Below, in pieces: positions 1-11,066 of a stretch of DNA of 64,000 nt (the first letter of the stretch is position 1; each line of letters begins with the position of its first letter). The stretch is from Laccaria trichodermophora. Taxonomy: Eukaryota; Basidiomycota; Agaricomycetes; Agaricales; Hydnangiaceae. The position numbers were made by a program, and so were the translations under genes. The notes under the pieces were generated by a model. That model was not told where the DNA came from. It made no database searches and saw only the letters and a program-made list of their open reading frames with translations. Where the stretch lies: positions 1,116,001-1,180,000 of the forward strand of contig JACTVC010000005.1 in NCBI GenBank assembly GCA_018417955.1, read 5' to 3'.

Positions 1-3000
1 TTAAGATTTCTTTTTTCACACATAGCTACATCATGGAAAATGACAGAGCCATCATCGGCATCATTGTTTATTAGTGAATTAGTTAGTGTAGAGGACTCAT
101 CAAGGCATGCAGCTCGTTTTCGTAACCTTTCAGCATCTCGTTCGTCTTCACATTCATGAATTGCTTCCCAATTATGCATTATTCGTTGAGCTGTGGAACT
201 GAAGTGAAACTGTTTGAATGTTTCATTGACACCTATTTCTCTATCCCATAAGGGAGAGTCTTTTGAAAATGGTTTGAAATGAGCCAACATAAATAAATTA
301 TACTGTGTTGAGTCATGTCGAGGAATGGACATTCCAATCACTCTGGGTATGCATAGATTAGTGTTATCTTTGCCAATTTTTGTTGTATGTTCAATCAGAA
401 CATGAGTTTGATATTGGGGATGAGGATATTGCAATTCATATCGAGGATAAGTTCCAAGTCGCACATTTTCAGTGTCTTTCACAGCAACATCTGTCTTTTT
501 GGTAAGTTTAAATCTCCAAATAAAGTCATAAAAACAAACATCTTTTAGCTTTTTATCTCTGTAAATATAGTGGTCGACCTGATTGGCTTTAATGAAATTT
601 CCAGCACGGTCACTATTAAGTTGAAGTCTAACAGGCTCAGTGAAATCATCATAAGTATTTTCATGGAAATCCTCAGACTTTCCATCAGAATTTGAGTTGT
701 TGTTCTCTTGTTCACCTAAAAGAGTGTTATAGTAATCAGACTCTACAGTATCATCAGAAAAAGCTTTAGAGACAAAGTCAAGTAAAAGAGATGAAAGCAT
801 GGGGAGTGTTTTATGAGATTTAATTGTGTCATTTAATCCGCGTATATATCTAGCTGCTTGTTGGGCATGAATTTGTTGCTGTTTTATAAACTGTGACAAA
901 CATTTATGTAATAATGCTTTAGCACTTTGCATAGTACTTGATGATGCAACCTCTTTAGCACGAAGAACAGCACGGGATAAGAGTGATAGTAACTGGTAAG
1001 TTTTTAACTCCATTTTTGTGATATAATCAGTTATATAAAACATACCTGCTTTTGCAGCCTTTCCTGATAGAATGCAGCGTAGGTCATGATTATGACGACA
1101 GTAAATCAAAATGTATGGATTGTAGTAATTAATCATTGGATCTAAACATTTGAGAAATATAGAATTGGTATCAGAATCAAAATAAGAATATGGAACTATG
1201 TCATGAGGGAATTCAAAACGACAACTTGTAGAATTAGTTCTATATTTATGACAAACTTCACGGCAATGATGTCGTTGCAACTTTTCACCACATTTTTCTA
1301 CTTCAGTATTGAACAAACTTTTCATATCTTCATCAACAGCAGCATGAGAGAGTTTTGGAGGGCGACATATTCGTGGTTCATAATCATCTTCAATAATTAC
1401 ACCTGTTTGTGGAAGGTCATGTTTAATTATATTTTCAAGATATGCAAAGAGATGTTTATCAAATTCTTTTTCAGTTTTTAGACGTTGATGAATTTGTGTA
1501 GGATTTGAAGCCCCTGTCATCCAAATCTCAAAATGAGCATGAAGTCTTCCACGTTCTGTATTTTCAACACCACCATAAAATGCTTCAACATGGCCTAATA
1601 TTCCACCATCTTTTTTACTTTTTCTAGTTTTGAAGTCCCATCCAAACAGGTGTTCCATCATTTGATCAATACAGATTTGAAAGAAATCTGCAGCTGCAAC
1701 TGGATCTTTTGCAATTCGTAATCCACGTGTTGTAGAAGATACAATTTGTGGGTAATGTTCATTGAGGTTGACAGAAGTATCACCATACATGACTTGAAAC
1801 AATGGACTGTGGTTAGGTTCTGGGTTGGCAGTAAAAAAGAAGAGAGGTAAACCAAAATAACCCATATAGCTAACTATTTCATTACGATTTTGGAGCTTTA
1901 TAGCTTCAGACCCAGGTATTTTTGCAGCAATAGTTTTAATTTCCTTAAGAAGTGTCAAAACCTTTTTGTCATCATCATCATTTAACATTGTTACATCTTG
2001 TTCCTTTTCAAGTAAATTGGCAACTCTTGCAATAGCATGAGGAGAAACTGTTGCTAGTTCTTGTGCAATATGTTCAAATTTTGGGTTGGCAACAGTGAGG
2101 GATGTATGAAGTTGTGCTGTGTGTCGCTGAATAATATTCAATGCAACAAAAATAAAGGACTGATGATACCGGAAAGACCGATCACATAAGTCAAGAAAAT
2201 AATCTGCTTGAAGTTGAAAGCTAATTTTTCTTGGCTGTTTTGGATCTTCAAACCCACCATATCCAAGGGGGAATAGTGTTGGATACATTCCTGGAAACAA
2301 AACAGGGTTATTGTATTCACAGATTGGCTGAAGTCCTCTGTGTATAATAAGATCAGGACGATCAGATGGATCTTGAATAATATTTCTGAGAGCATTTGCA
2401 GTAAAAGTTCTCCCTTGGATTTTTACTTGTTCAGGATCTGACACACCCATTTTTTCCAAAAACACTGTTATTTCATTTTCATTGTTATCTTGTAATACTT
2501 GTAAGGCAGGATGATCATCAATACCAGCTGTTTCCTCTGCAAGCAGTTTTGCAACATCAATATCTTTTTCATGTATTACTCTATCCTGAATACCAGGAAT
2601 GGCATCACTATCTGGATAACAATTCAGATTTTCTTCTGATAAAATAATATCCTTGTACAAGTAATTGTGCTCTTTTAACCACAGAAGAAATGCCCATATT
2701 TTATGTTTTCGCACATGAAAGATTTGCTTCAAACATTCTTTTGAGTACTTCCCAGGACCAATAAAAACAACAGAAATCAGTCCTGTAACATCGTCAGGTG
2801 TCAGAGGTAATTTAGAAGCTGTTGAGAAGACATTGATGTCATGAGCACAAGTATTTCCACGAAACACTCTAGGCTGGTTACTTTCAGTGGAATCATACAA
2901 TCGTGTCACATATGCAGTGCTTCTATAAATCGCACAAGTCATTTCTTCAACCCAAGTTAAATCCCTGAACTGTTCAGGTAGTTCACCTCGAAATAAATTA

Positions 3001-4541
3001 TTTGCTAAAGCAAATTTAGGAAGCTTGTTCTTTTTGAGATCAACAATGCACTCATGGCAAAATATGACACTTTCAATATTTGCAGTATTGTCAAAAATGA
3101 AACCATTGGGATCAAGCATGACTCCTGCTAAACTTTCAATGGCATGTTGAAAATAAATTTGAAATTCTTCTTTTATTGCAATGAGCAAATCTAAATTCAA
3201 ATCTTTGCGAATATCATAGTTTTCACTCAATCTGACAATATCCATAGGGACATTAAATCGTTTTCTTGAACAGCAACAACATGTATGAGGCTGTTGTAAG
3301 CTTGTTCCTTGCATGTAATTGTCTGTACAATGCTGTATGACATCATTAGAAATATTTGGAGGCCATGTGGATTCTATGTCTCTATTGTAAGTAAGGTGTT
3401 CATTCATTATTGATTCTTTTTTCAGAAATCTCTGTAGTTTTTGCTTTTTTTGTTTTTGTTTTACAGGAGTTGACAACGTTAACTGTTCTAAAATATTGGA
3501 GCTATACTCATGCTTTAAGATCTTGTGTATTAAGTCAAGATCTGATTGACTTTCAAGGTATGGAATTTGGTAGCAGTCTAAAATAGAGTAAATGTCATTT
3601 TGATCCATAAATTGAACATTATAACACCTATTTTGTAGACTTTGCTGTAGTGCATTGTAAATGTCTCCATTGAAAAAAGCTAAAGACTTATCATATTTTC
3701 GACAAGGATGTATTGAGTTGAAAGTTTTTCTGATAATTTGATAATCAATGTCTTTCAATGAGATATAAAATTCTGGCTCTGAAAGATGAGTATAACTTTT
3801 CAAATTATACCTGTAAGGGCAATGAAATTGTGATTCATCTTGGTTTGGTGGTGTCATTAATGATAATAGAATTTCATCTCCAAATAATTGTTTAAAAAGC
3901 TCAAACATCATCTTCCTTCTGTTCGCAATTCCAATTGATACCTTCAATTTTTTGCAGAGATCTTCATCTGATATATCTGCAACACTTGCTGCGACCTTGA
4001 GAAATTCCTTGACAATAATAAGACATATATCTCTTTTTGTTTTATTGCCATATTTTAGATTATGCATTTGAAGAAAGTTAGACAATGTTATTTTTGGCAG
4101 AAATTGAAGTGAAGAAATATAGTGATCTTCAGTAAACGAAAACCATATAGGATTATTATCTTTAGTGTTATTAATATTGTTTATCTCAGCATCATTATTT
4201 TCAAATTTAGAGATATAGATATGTGGATGAAAAGAAGCATTTGCAATGGCATCATTGGATAACCATTGATATTTATTTTCTGTTAAATCAAGTACAAAGA
4301 AGCCATTGTTCAAGGTTGTTGTTTCAATCTCATGTTTTCTACCATGCAAAGAAAACTCATGCTGAAATAAATCTGATAACCATCGACCTATTAAATCATG
4401 CGACTGAAATAAGGCATCGTGTGATTGAGGGTTATACAGCACTTCATACGGATGAACAGCAGAAGCCTGGTTGTCGGTGTTCTGGATGTCTTCGTCATCA
4501 ACTCGTGGACGTGTGCAAGGGTCCTTATGTAATACCATCAT
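1..4541 (-). CDS. Helitron replicase/helicase, N-terminal and Rep part (truncated by window edge)
   Basis: One uninterrupted minus-strand frame runs from an ATG near 4541 to the left edge; two in-frame stops lie just upstream near 4650. The first ~400 codons are AT-rich and unassigned. Around 3300-3220 comes a cysteine-rich stretch (HTCCCCSRKRF), then a region like the domain preceding Rep in fungal Helitrons, with CHEC near 3050. The Helitron-like N domain follows. The HUH motif reads GRLHAH (about 1535-1555) and the two-tyrosine motif reads FYITDYITK (about 1015-1045), so the nickase residues are present. The family normally continues into a PIF1-type helicase, which would lie beyond position 1. 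Known role: single-strand nicking and rolling-circle transposition of Helitrons in the nucleus. The frame is open over 1.5 kb of codons, so the copy may be recent. The exact start is uncertain; ATG codons at 4541 and 4538 are equally possible. Confidence 0.9.
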   Translation of the reverse strand, partial: MMVLHKDPCTRPRVDDEDIQNTDNQASAVHPYEVLYNPQSHDALFQSHDLIGRWLSDLFQHEFSLHGRKHEIETTTLNNGFFVLDLTENKYQWLSNDAIANASFHPHIYISKFENNDAEINNINNTKDNNPIWFSFTEDHYISSLQFLPKITLSNFLQMHNLKYGNKTKRDICLIIVKEFLKVAASVADISDEDLCKKLKVSIGIANRRKMMFELFKQLFGDEILLSLMTPPNQDESQFHCPYRYNLKSYTHLSEPEFYISLKDIDYQIIRKTFNSIHPCRKYDKSLAFFNGDIYNALQQSLQNRCYNVQFMDQNDIYSILDCYQIPYLESQSDLDLIHKILKHEYSSNILEQLTLSTPVKQKQKKQKLQRFLKKESIMNEHLTYNRDIESTWPPNISNDVIQHCTDNYMQGTSLQQPHTCCCCSRKRFNVPMDIVRLSENYDIRKDLNLDLLIAIKEEFQIYFQHAIESLAGVMLDPNGFIFDNTANIESVIFCHECIVDLKKNKLPKFALANNLFRGELPEQFRDLTWVEEMTCAIYRSTAYVTRLYDSTESNQPRVFRGNTCAHDINVFSTASKLPLTPDDVTGLISVVFIGPGKYSKECLKQIFHVRKHKIWAFLLWLKEHNYLYKDIILSEENLNCYPDSDAIPGIQDRVIHEKDIDVAKLLAEETAGIDDHPALQVLQDNNENEITVFLEKMGVSDPEQVKIQGRTFTANALRNIIQDPSDRPDLIIHRGLQPICEYNNPVLFPGMYPTLFPLGYGGFEDPKQPRKISFQLQADYFLDLCDRSFRYHQSFIFVALNIIQRHTAQLHTSLTVANPKFEHIAQELATVSPHAIARVANLLEKEQDVTMLNDDDDKKVLTLLKEIKTIAAKIPGSEAIKLQNRNEIVSYMGYFGLPLFFFTANPEPNHSPLFQVMYGDTSVNLNEHYPQIVSSTTRGLRIAKDPVAAADFFQICIDQMMEHLFGWDFKTRKSKKDGGILGHVEAFYGGVENTERGRLHAHFEIWMTGASNPTQIHQRLKTEKEFDKHLFAYLENIIKHDLPQTGVIIEDDYEPRICRPPKLSHAAVDEDMKSLFNTEVEKCGEKLQRHHCREVCHKYRTNSTSCRFEFPHDIVPYSYFDSDTNSIFLKCLDPMINYYNPYILIYCRHNHDLRCILSGKAAKAGMFYITDYITKMELKTYQLLSLLSRAVLRAKEVASSSTMQSAKALLHKCLSQFIKQQQIHAQQAARYIRGLNDTIKSHKTLPMLSSLLLDFVSKAFSDDTVESDYYNTLLGEQENNNSNSDGKSEDFHENTYDDFTEPVRLQLNSDRAGNFIKANQVDHYIYRDKKLKDVCFYDFIWRFKLTKKTDVAVKDTENVRLGTYPRYELQYPHPQYQTHVLIEHTTKIGKDNTNLCIPRVIGMSIPRHDSTQYNLFMLAHFKPFSKDSPLWDREIGVNETFKQFHFSSTAQRIMHNWEAIHECEDERDAERLRKRAACLDESSTLTNSLINNDADDGSVIFHDVAMCEKRNL

Positions 4542-4559
4542 TTTTTGATGAAAGACGTG

Positions 4560-4672
4560 CTTTAGCACACAAAAGTTTAACGTGCTCAAACACAAAGTGT
4601 TTAATGTGCTAGGGCACAAGTTTTAATGTGCTAGAGCACAAATTTAACGTGCTAGGGCACGAGTGTGAACAG
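4560..4672. repeat. Short palindromic repeats upstream of the Helitron gene
   Basis: Four to five imperfect copies of a ~24-bp unit containing the palindrome GTGCTAGGGCAC or GTGCTAGAGCAC followed by an A/T run occur just upstream of the Helitron reading frame. Each unit could form a small hairpin. They could be part of the 5' control region or terminus of the element; no Helitron 5'-TC end could be fixed. Confidence 0.6.
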
Positions 4673-5138
4673 TTAGTATGTTTTGCTGCCAGGGGCAAAG
4701 ATTGAGGAGTGAAACAATGTCGCGTTGAGCGAGTGATGGCACCCGAACACGCGAGAAGCTTCTTAAAACTCTATTTTTGAAACTCCGATGTTCGTTCTTT
4801 ACAGTTCTCCCAACGGCGCATAGTCACTCATCGCACAAACGCTGACGACAACACTACCAATCTACCGCATTGTTAGCCATCTCGTCATGTAACATCGGCG
4901 CCGAAATATCGATGGCCACCACTGCTCCTAGTGCAGCGAGCCCTTCGTCACTTTCAAGCTTCAGTGGTATGGCAATACGTTTTTCGGGCTGACCGTCGAG
5001 GAGATTAAGCAGCAAGCTATGGCGTTGATACAGAGTTGGGCTACGCAAGCCCAGGTCGATAGCCTGATATGGTGTGTTCTTACTTTGATCTGTTACTGTT
5101 CTATATAGAGTAATTGGCTACATAGGCAACAGACGGAG
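4673..5138. other. Stretch without a recognised gene
   Basis: Balanced base composition, unlike the AT-rich Helitron to the left. A 64-residue minus-strand frame (4854-5048) has ordinary amino-acid composition, but I recognise no family and see no supporting splice sites. The motif gagcgagcgatggca also recurs near 6175-6190 (and as gagcgagtgatggca at 4727), so the two sides of the following repeat block share sequence. Confidence 0.4.
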
Positions 5139-5149
5139 GTGGTTGGATG

Positions 5150-6080
5150 CAGTTTAGTCTATTTGTGTTTAATACTGTCACCCCCCCCCCCCTCGCGCTC
5201 CCGAGACAAAGAGGCAGTGGACATCAACATCCCTTTCAGTGTTAGGATGAACGAAGTCCCATTGCGGCCACCAACCCCCTCTCTCCGTCTTTCTTTTTCG
5301 CACTCGATACAAGCAATGCACCACACTTCCGCGCATATCGACCAAAACATCACCTGGATCCTCACAAACAGAGACCACTCGCAAAAGCCCATTCTCATCC
5401 AACTCACGCTCCCATCCCTCTGCATTGCACACCACACACGCCTTTCTCTCACCCTGCATCGGGCTCTCAAGTCCCCATGCTCGCACTACAATCCCTCTGC
5501 ATCTATCCCTCTGCATCGCACGTCGCACGCTTTGTCTCCTTCTGCATCGGACTCTCAAGACCCCATCCTCACGCTCCACATCGCATACCACACGACAACC
5601 CCCCCCCCCCCTTCCGTCTTTCCTCTTCGCACTCGATACAAGCAATGCAATGCACAACAAAGACGTCCAACTCGCGTTCCAATTTCTCTGCATACACGCT
5701 GCATGCACCTTTATCTCACTCTGAAAGACCCCATCCTCGCGCTCTGCATCGCACGCCGCACACGCCTTTATTTCATTCTTCATCGAGCTCTGAACGCCCC
5801 ATCCTCGGCTACCAATCCCTCTGCATCACATGCTGCACGCCAACTCCCTCCTCTCCGTCTTTCCTTCTTGCACTCGATACAAGCAATGCACGACAAATAC
5901 CCCATCCTCGTCATATTCGCGCTCGGATCCCTCCGCATCGCACGCCACACACGCCTTGGTCTCACTCTGCATCGGAGTCGCAAGACCCCATTCTCGCGCT
6001 CTCATCCCTCTTCATCATACGCCGCACGCACCTTTACCTCACTCTGCATTGGGCTCCCGTCGAAATCCGATGGCATCTTA
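5150..6080. repeat. Degenerate pyrimidine-rich minisatellite
   Basis: Built from variants of phrases such as CCCTCTGCATCGCACGCC, CTTTATCTCACTCTGCATCG and CAAGACCCCATCCTCGCGCTC in a roughly 70-90 bp cycle. A longer repeat is marked by CACTCGATACAAGCAATGCA at about 5300, 5630 and 5872. Poly-C runs of ten or more occur near 5180 and 5600. The strand bias C+T over A+G keeps several frames open by chance on both strands, including one of 340 codons; these are compositional, not genes. Confidence 0.8.
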
Positions 6081-6439
6081 CATTATCTAGCGTCATACAA
6101 TATGGTTCTCATATTTCTTACAACATCATATGTGAGATTAAGTACTCTAGATACTATTTAGACTGTTGCTTTGAGCGAGCGAGCGATGGCATGCGCTCTC
6201 ACCAGAAGCTTCATTCCAAACCTTAGTGTGAGTAAGCATATTGAATATTTTGACTCCGAACGAAGATCACAGATTCTTCCAGAGAGTCCATGTAACATTT
6301 TGAGGTCCGACAATACAATATTCCCATACATAGACTCTTTTTAAGATCCGAGAGAAGTTTCTAGACGATGGTTTTGGAGCTATAGAAATACCCATTCAGT
6401 AGAGCACGTTAGCGTTCGACAGAACCCTCCTTAGAGTCG

Positions 6440-7110
6440 GGGACTTTCTTGATGAAAAAGCGCACACTACAAACCTTTGTAGTCTCAAAAAGCGGACACT
6501 ACAAACTTTTCTGATGAAAAAGCGCACACTACAAACTTTTGTAGTCTCAAAAAGCGGACACTACAAACTTTTTTGATGAAAAAGCGCACACTACAAACTT
6601 TTCTAATGAAAATGCACACACTTTGTAGTCTCAAAAAGTGGAGACTACAAACTTTTCAAATGGAAAAGTGCACACCAAACTTTTGTAGTCCCAAAAGGCA
6701 GACACTACAAACCTTTCTAAGGAAAAAATGAACACTACAAAATTTTGTAATGATGAAAAGCAGACACTACAAACTTTGTAGTCTGGATATGCTTTTAACC
6801 CTAACCCTAACTTTGTAGTCTAAGTCCAAGCTTTTGTAGTCTAAGTCCGACTTTTGTAGTCTATCAGTAAACTTTGTAGTCTATGTCTGACTTTTGTAGT
6901 CTTTTGTATTGTATCAGTAAACTTTGTAGTCTCAGTCCAACTTTTGTAGTCTTTTGTAGTTTATCAGTAAAATTTGTAGTCTAAGTCCGACTTTTGTAGT
7001 TTATCAGTAAACTTTGTAGTCTAAGTCCGACTTTTGTAGTCTTTTGTAGTCTATTAGTAAACTTTGTAGTCTATGTCCGACTTTTTGGTAGTCTATGGTA
7101 GACTCTTATA
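6440..7110. repeat. ACTACAAA/TTTGTAGT minisatellite
   Basis: Dozens of copies of a palindromic core ACTACAAACTTTTGTAGT in two alternating contexts. The first half uses units around AAAAAGCGCACACTACAAAC; the second half uses units around AGTCCGACTTTTGTAGTCT and ATCAGTAAACTTTGTAGT. The same core is found inside the inverted array at 30390-30430 and 31290-31345. The phrase CACTACAAA resembles subterminal repeats of CACTA-type transposons, so this may be the end region of a decayed element. Confidence 0.8.
6796..6811. repeat. Short interstitial telomere-like repeat
   Basis: TAACCCTAACCCTAAC, about two and a half units of the CCCTAA/TTAGGG telomere repeat used by most fungi, sits inside the TTTGTAGT minisatellite. 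It is too short to be a telomere and may be chance or a repair scar. Confidence 0.5.
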
Positions 7111-7580
7111 GTCTGTCAGTGTCAATTTCTTTTTTAGGGCATGCACCTTCCTTTTTTGGTCATTTTTCCCACGATACAATAATTGTAGCCCTTTCTTTTA
7201 GCTTTCTAAATATACTGAAATCATGTTGTTTGGTTTTGTTTTCATGGAGAAAAATACAAAAAACAAAAAAAAACACGACACTTTTGAAATTCCTTTACCT
7301 CATATCTCCATAACAGGAGCACTTCAGAATATAATTCAAACAGATTCGGGAAGCTACAGTGTAGGGCTACAACTTTGGTTTTTTGACCATTTTTGGTAAT
7401 TGGTCATGTGACCATCATCCCAACATCCCATTACATGGACCCTGATAGGTAACAACATTCTCCTCTTATTGGTCAAACCAGGTGATGTTTCCTCTTTGGG
7501 ATGGACTGTGAAGTGGACCCTGAAGGCAGTGCCTGATGTTCTGTGCACCATTCATATCTTTTTCCAATTTTTTTTGCTAT
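7111..7580. other. Stretch without a recognised gene
   Basis: AT-rich sequence with A and T homopolymers. A 72-codon plus frame (7095-7313) and a 65-codon minus frame (7354-7551) show no recognisable domain. Confidence 0.4.
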
Positions 7581-7589
7581 GATGCTAGG

Positions 7590-8430
7590 CAGAAATGAAA
7601 TACCTAAATATTGCAATGAAAAATGATGCTAGGCAGGAATGAAATACCAAAATATCACAATGAAACAGAAATGAAATACCAAAATATTGCAATGAAACAG
7701 AAATGAAATACTCAAAATATCGCAATGAAAAATGATGCTAGGCAGGAATGAAATACCAAAAATATTGCAATGAAACAGAAATGAAATACCCAAAATATTG
7801 CAATGAAACAGAAATGAAATACCAAAAATATCGCAATGAAACAGAAATGAAATACCTAAATATTGCAATGAAAAATGATGCTAGGCAGGAATGAAATACC
7901 AAAAATATCGCAATGAAACAGAAATGAAATACTCAAAATATCGCAATGAAACAGAAATGAAATACCAAAAATGTTGCAATGAAACAGAAATGAAATACCT
8001 AAATATTGTAATGAAAAATGATGCCAGGCAGGAATGAAACAGAAATGAAATACCCAAAATATTGCAATGAAACAGAAATGAAATACCTAAATATTGTAAT
8101 GAAAAATGATGCCAGGCAGGAATGAAACAGAAATGAAATACCCAAAATATTGCAATGAAACAGAAATGAAATACCAAAATATCGCAATGAAACAGAAATG
8201 AAATACTCAAAATATCGCAATGAAAAATGATGCTAGGCAGGAATGAAATACCAAAAATATTGCAATGAAACAGAAATGAAATACCCAAAATATCGCAATG
8301 AAACAGAAATGAAATACCCAAAATATCGCAATGAAACAGAAATGAAATACCAACAATATCGCAATGAAACAGAAATGAAATACCAACAATATCACAATGA
8401 AAAATTGTCCTGGGCAGAAATGAAATAAAG
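7590..8430. repeat. 32/33-bp minisatellite with higher-order spacer units
   Basis: About 25 units of GAAACAGAAATGAAATACCN followed by AAATATYGCAAT, mostly 33 bp and some 32 bp. The array is broken at intervals by AAAAATGATGCTAGGCAGGAATG, giving a higher-order repeat. Because 33 is a multiple of three, the array stays open over long distances on both strands, with a repeated KYRNETEM-like peptide on plus. No start context, splice site or domain supports a gene. Confidence 0.9.
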
Positions 8431-8992
8431 TGGGGAAAAAAAATGAAATGAAATCCTGGGGAGGAATGAAATAGAAATGAAATTGCAATGATATAAAGCC
8501 TTGGGAAGAAATGAGATGCATTTCATAAGGTTTGCCTTATGTATTTCATTTCATAAAAAGCTAGGCAATGATCAAATCGCTGTGCAGGCACTTGCCTGTA
8601 GTTTATCATAAAAGTGGTAGGGACCACTCTGACGATGATGGGGAGAAGGCCACCCTTCCGTACGTCCTGTTTTTTTCTATCCAAACACCATTTCACCTAT
8701 TATGAAAGAGCATGCGGCGTAACATGGGTCTCTTAATACATATCATTCCATACCTGTAACGTTGAATTTGTCCAAAAAAAAATTATCTGCGCTTTTGATG
8801 GGCCGCCTTAATCAGCCGGCCATAAGCATCGGGCTGCACCAACGCCAAGATGGAGCTGAGTACAAGGCCATCAATACCCTCTCACCCTAAATTCAACGTA
8901 ATTAATATATTTCGACATAATGAACCACAATGCCCTGGCCTCATGTTTTGGGAGATAAAAAGTCAATGGGATTTTTATTTTTATTTTTAACC
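8431..8992. other. Left flank and probable promoter region of the KDZ-TET/JBP locus
   Basis: No gene seen. Base usage changes near 8790 to the GGCC/CTCGG-rich style typical of the following 17 kb, so the left boundary of the composite element probably lies between about 8550 and 8800. I could not find a terminal inverted repeat or target duplication. Confidence 0.35.
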
Positions 8993-10190
8993 ATGACTCC
9001 CTCTCAATGTTCACAAGATTTAGCTCACTACATTAAAGGCCGGCTTCTAAGTTCCAGAATGCCATTGATTCATCCTCAGCCTGCTAGACCAACATGGCTT
9101 CTTCCATCCGGACCTCAAGTTCAAGTTGAAAAAGTCATTAGGATGCTCGAAGAAGCCTGGAATCAATCATGTAAGTCCGATGTTCAACTGGCTGTATCAG
9201 ACAGGCTAATAAAGCCTCTCCAGATCAAACTGACTGGGATGTCCAAGATTACGTGGCCGAGTTATCACCGAGGCAGAGTGGAAGCAATGAGGATTTAGAA
9301 AAGAGACTCTTAACAAGATTCCCACCGATCTACCAGTCAACATCGACGGTCGACATCCCTTACCTTGATAAACCTTGCCACATAACCAACAAGGCCGGCC
9401 ATATTCTTCTGTGGTACTTCCCAAAGTTATTCTCAGAAGACCTTCAGGTAATTATTTCCCCCAATAACTGAGACGTTTTTAACTCGGACCTGTCCAGGAA
9501 CTGATTTGGACCCAGACGGAGAATCTAAAACCCAAAAGGAAAAATAATGGGAGTTGGCAGGATCAAATCCACCCCGACCACGGTAGCAAAACGACCAGCA
9601 TAGTAAATTTATCACCTGGCTGGTTCTCCCAAGGACATGAAGGTCCTGCCGATCCACTTCATCCTTCCTCCGATATCCAACAGGCCAGTAACCTAATCTA
9701 TCTTAAATCACTCTCCTTCATCAATGCCGTTATCTCTGCCATATACTCCATCATTCAACCCGACCTATGTGAGTCAGGATTTGCGGTCTTTGACAAGCTC
9801 GCCGAGGACGGCCTGCAAGATCAAGCTACCAGATCGGCTCTGGGAGTGTGGGGTACACCTTTCACTGGCCTTTCAGTCATCATAAACAGAGAGACAATTA
9901 CCCACCGAGATGTAAAGGGCTATAGGGAGTCTTTCGACATGTTGTTGACAATCGGCCAGTACGACCGAGGTCGGTTTTACATGCCCGGGCTCGGATTCAG
10001 CCTCCTTTATGACCCAGGAACTCTTGTGGGCCTGGCTGGCAATGTGTTGCCACATGGCGTTTGTCCCGTTGTCGGTGACCGGGCCTGTTTGGCTCACTTC
10101 TGGCATAAAAAGGTTGGGGAGAGGCTTGACGTCAAACCACCTCAATGGCAAACAATAGAAGAGCTGACTCGTACAATACTGGCTATGTAA
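8993..10190 (+). CDS. TET/JBP-type 2OG-Fe(II) dioxygenase (transposon-associated)
   Basis: Three exons, about 8993-9170, 9224-9447 and 9498-10190, give an intact 364-residue protein; phases agree (1, 0) and both introns have GTAAxx..CAG ends. The C-terminal half is a double-stranded beta-helix oxygenase: iron ligands are the HRD of THRDVKGY (His and Asp, codons at 9903 and 9909) and the distal His of LPHGV (about 10053). The 2-oxoglutarate Arg is in GDRACLAHF (about 10079). The block QYDRGRFYMPGLGFSLLYDPG is the typical strand between them. Known family role: oxidation of 5-methylcytosine (TET) or thymine (JBP) in DNA; fungal members associated with KDZ transposons are thought to act on 5mC. 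The substrate here is inferred. It is convergent with the small gene at 10202, with only 11 bases between the stops. All expected ligands are present, so it may be active. Confidence 0.88.
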
Positions 10191-10201
10191 TGTATGTGGA
10201 A

Positions 10202-11032
10202 TCACTCCGGCCGCTGGCATACCCTGAGCTTCTCAGCATCAAGTTTGGAAGACAAATATACAAGATCTTCCCACTCCCTAATCTGCCGCGTCATGAGATC
10301 GACCTCGGCCTCGGCATGTTCAATCTTCTCCACGATGAGTTCCCGCGCTTGCTCCAATTGTGCTTTAAGCCGGCTGACGTCCTCGGGTGATAGGGTTGAT
10401 GTTTGAAGGTTTGTTCGTGCAAGTGGCAAAGCGCCATCGGCAGCCCACTTATACCACTTGGCTGACTGGCTAAGCATATAGTAGATTCCCTCCTTCGGAT
10501 AGCTTTTAGGAGTCGTCCACCATGGAAACTGATATGAAGGCCGAACAGCATCTCTTCGAATTGTGATGCCGGGGTGAAGAGGGTCACGTTGAATACAGCT
10601 TCTAAGGAACGCGGGGACCTCAAACTGGGGCCGACGTCAGCAAGTAAAAAAGCGTTCGGGATGGCTTACCTCATGCCCATGAACGAAGGCCATTCCAATA
10701 CTATCAATCATGAAGCCCTTTCCAAAGCAACAAGGTTAGTCGCGACCAGATCCAGAGAAATCAAGGTGGCTCACCACTTCGGCCGCATAATACTCATTCC
10801 ATGAGATTTGGAACTCAGGCTCAATAGGCTTTGCAAGCTTAGCCGCGTGAATGGCCCTAAATCGAGATGACCAGTAGTCGAGCACTTCCTGGAACTCCTG
10901 CTGGTTCTCCCACAGTAGACGTTTACCAAAATGTGCTTCAAACTTTTTTCCTTCAATCATATCCTTCATCCAGTCAATTTTAACCTGCAGCACAGGGGGT
11001 ACTGGTGTTGAGAGTACTGGTGTAGAAGACAT
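10202..11032 (-). CDS. KDZ-locus accessory protein with C-terminal coiled coil
   Basis: The start ATG is at about 11032 (MSSTPVLSTPVPP) and the gene ends at a stop at 10202. Exon 1 ends with EYYAAE near 10770. A short middle exon encodes GFMIDSIGMAFVHGHE. The last exon begins FEVPAFLRSCIQRDP and ends in a heptad-rich segment with many Leu, Glu and Ala. A WWTTPKS motif followed by YYMLSQSAKWYKW lies before the coiled coil. I do not know a named function. Aromatic-rich proteins of this kind accompany mobile elements in agaricomycetes. It lies between the dioxygenase (convergent) and the transposase (same strand, 35 bases upstream), so it may be co-mobile cargo. Confidence 0.65.
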
Positions 11033-11066
11033 GGTGGTGATGGATAAAGATGGATGATAATCTAAT

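Noticed and set aside
5139..6161. 340-codon plus frame and overlapping frames on both strands
   Set aside because: The sequence is a pyrimidine-rich minisatellite; several frames are open at once and the peptides are repeat translations.
7629..8521. Repeat peptides open on both strands
   Set aside because: A 33-bp unit keeps all phases open; no start context, domain or splice signal.
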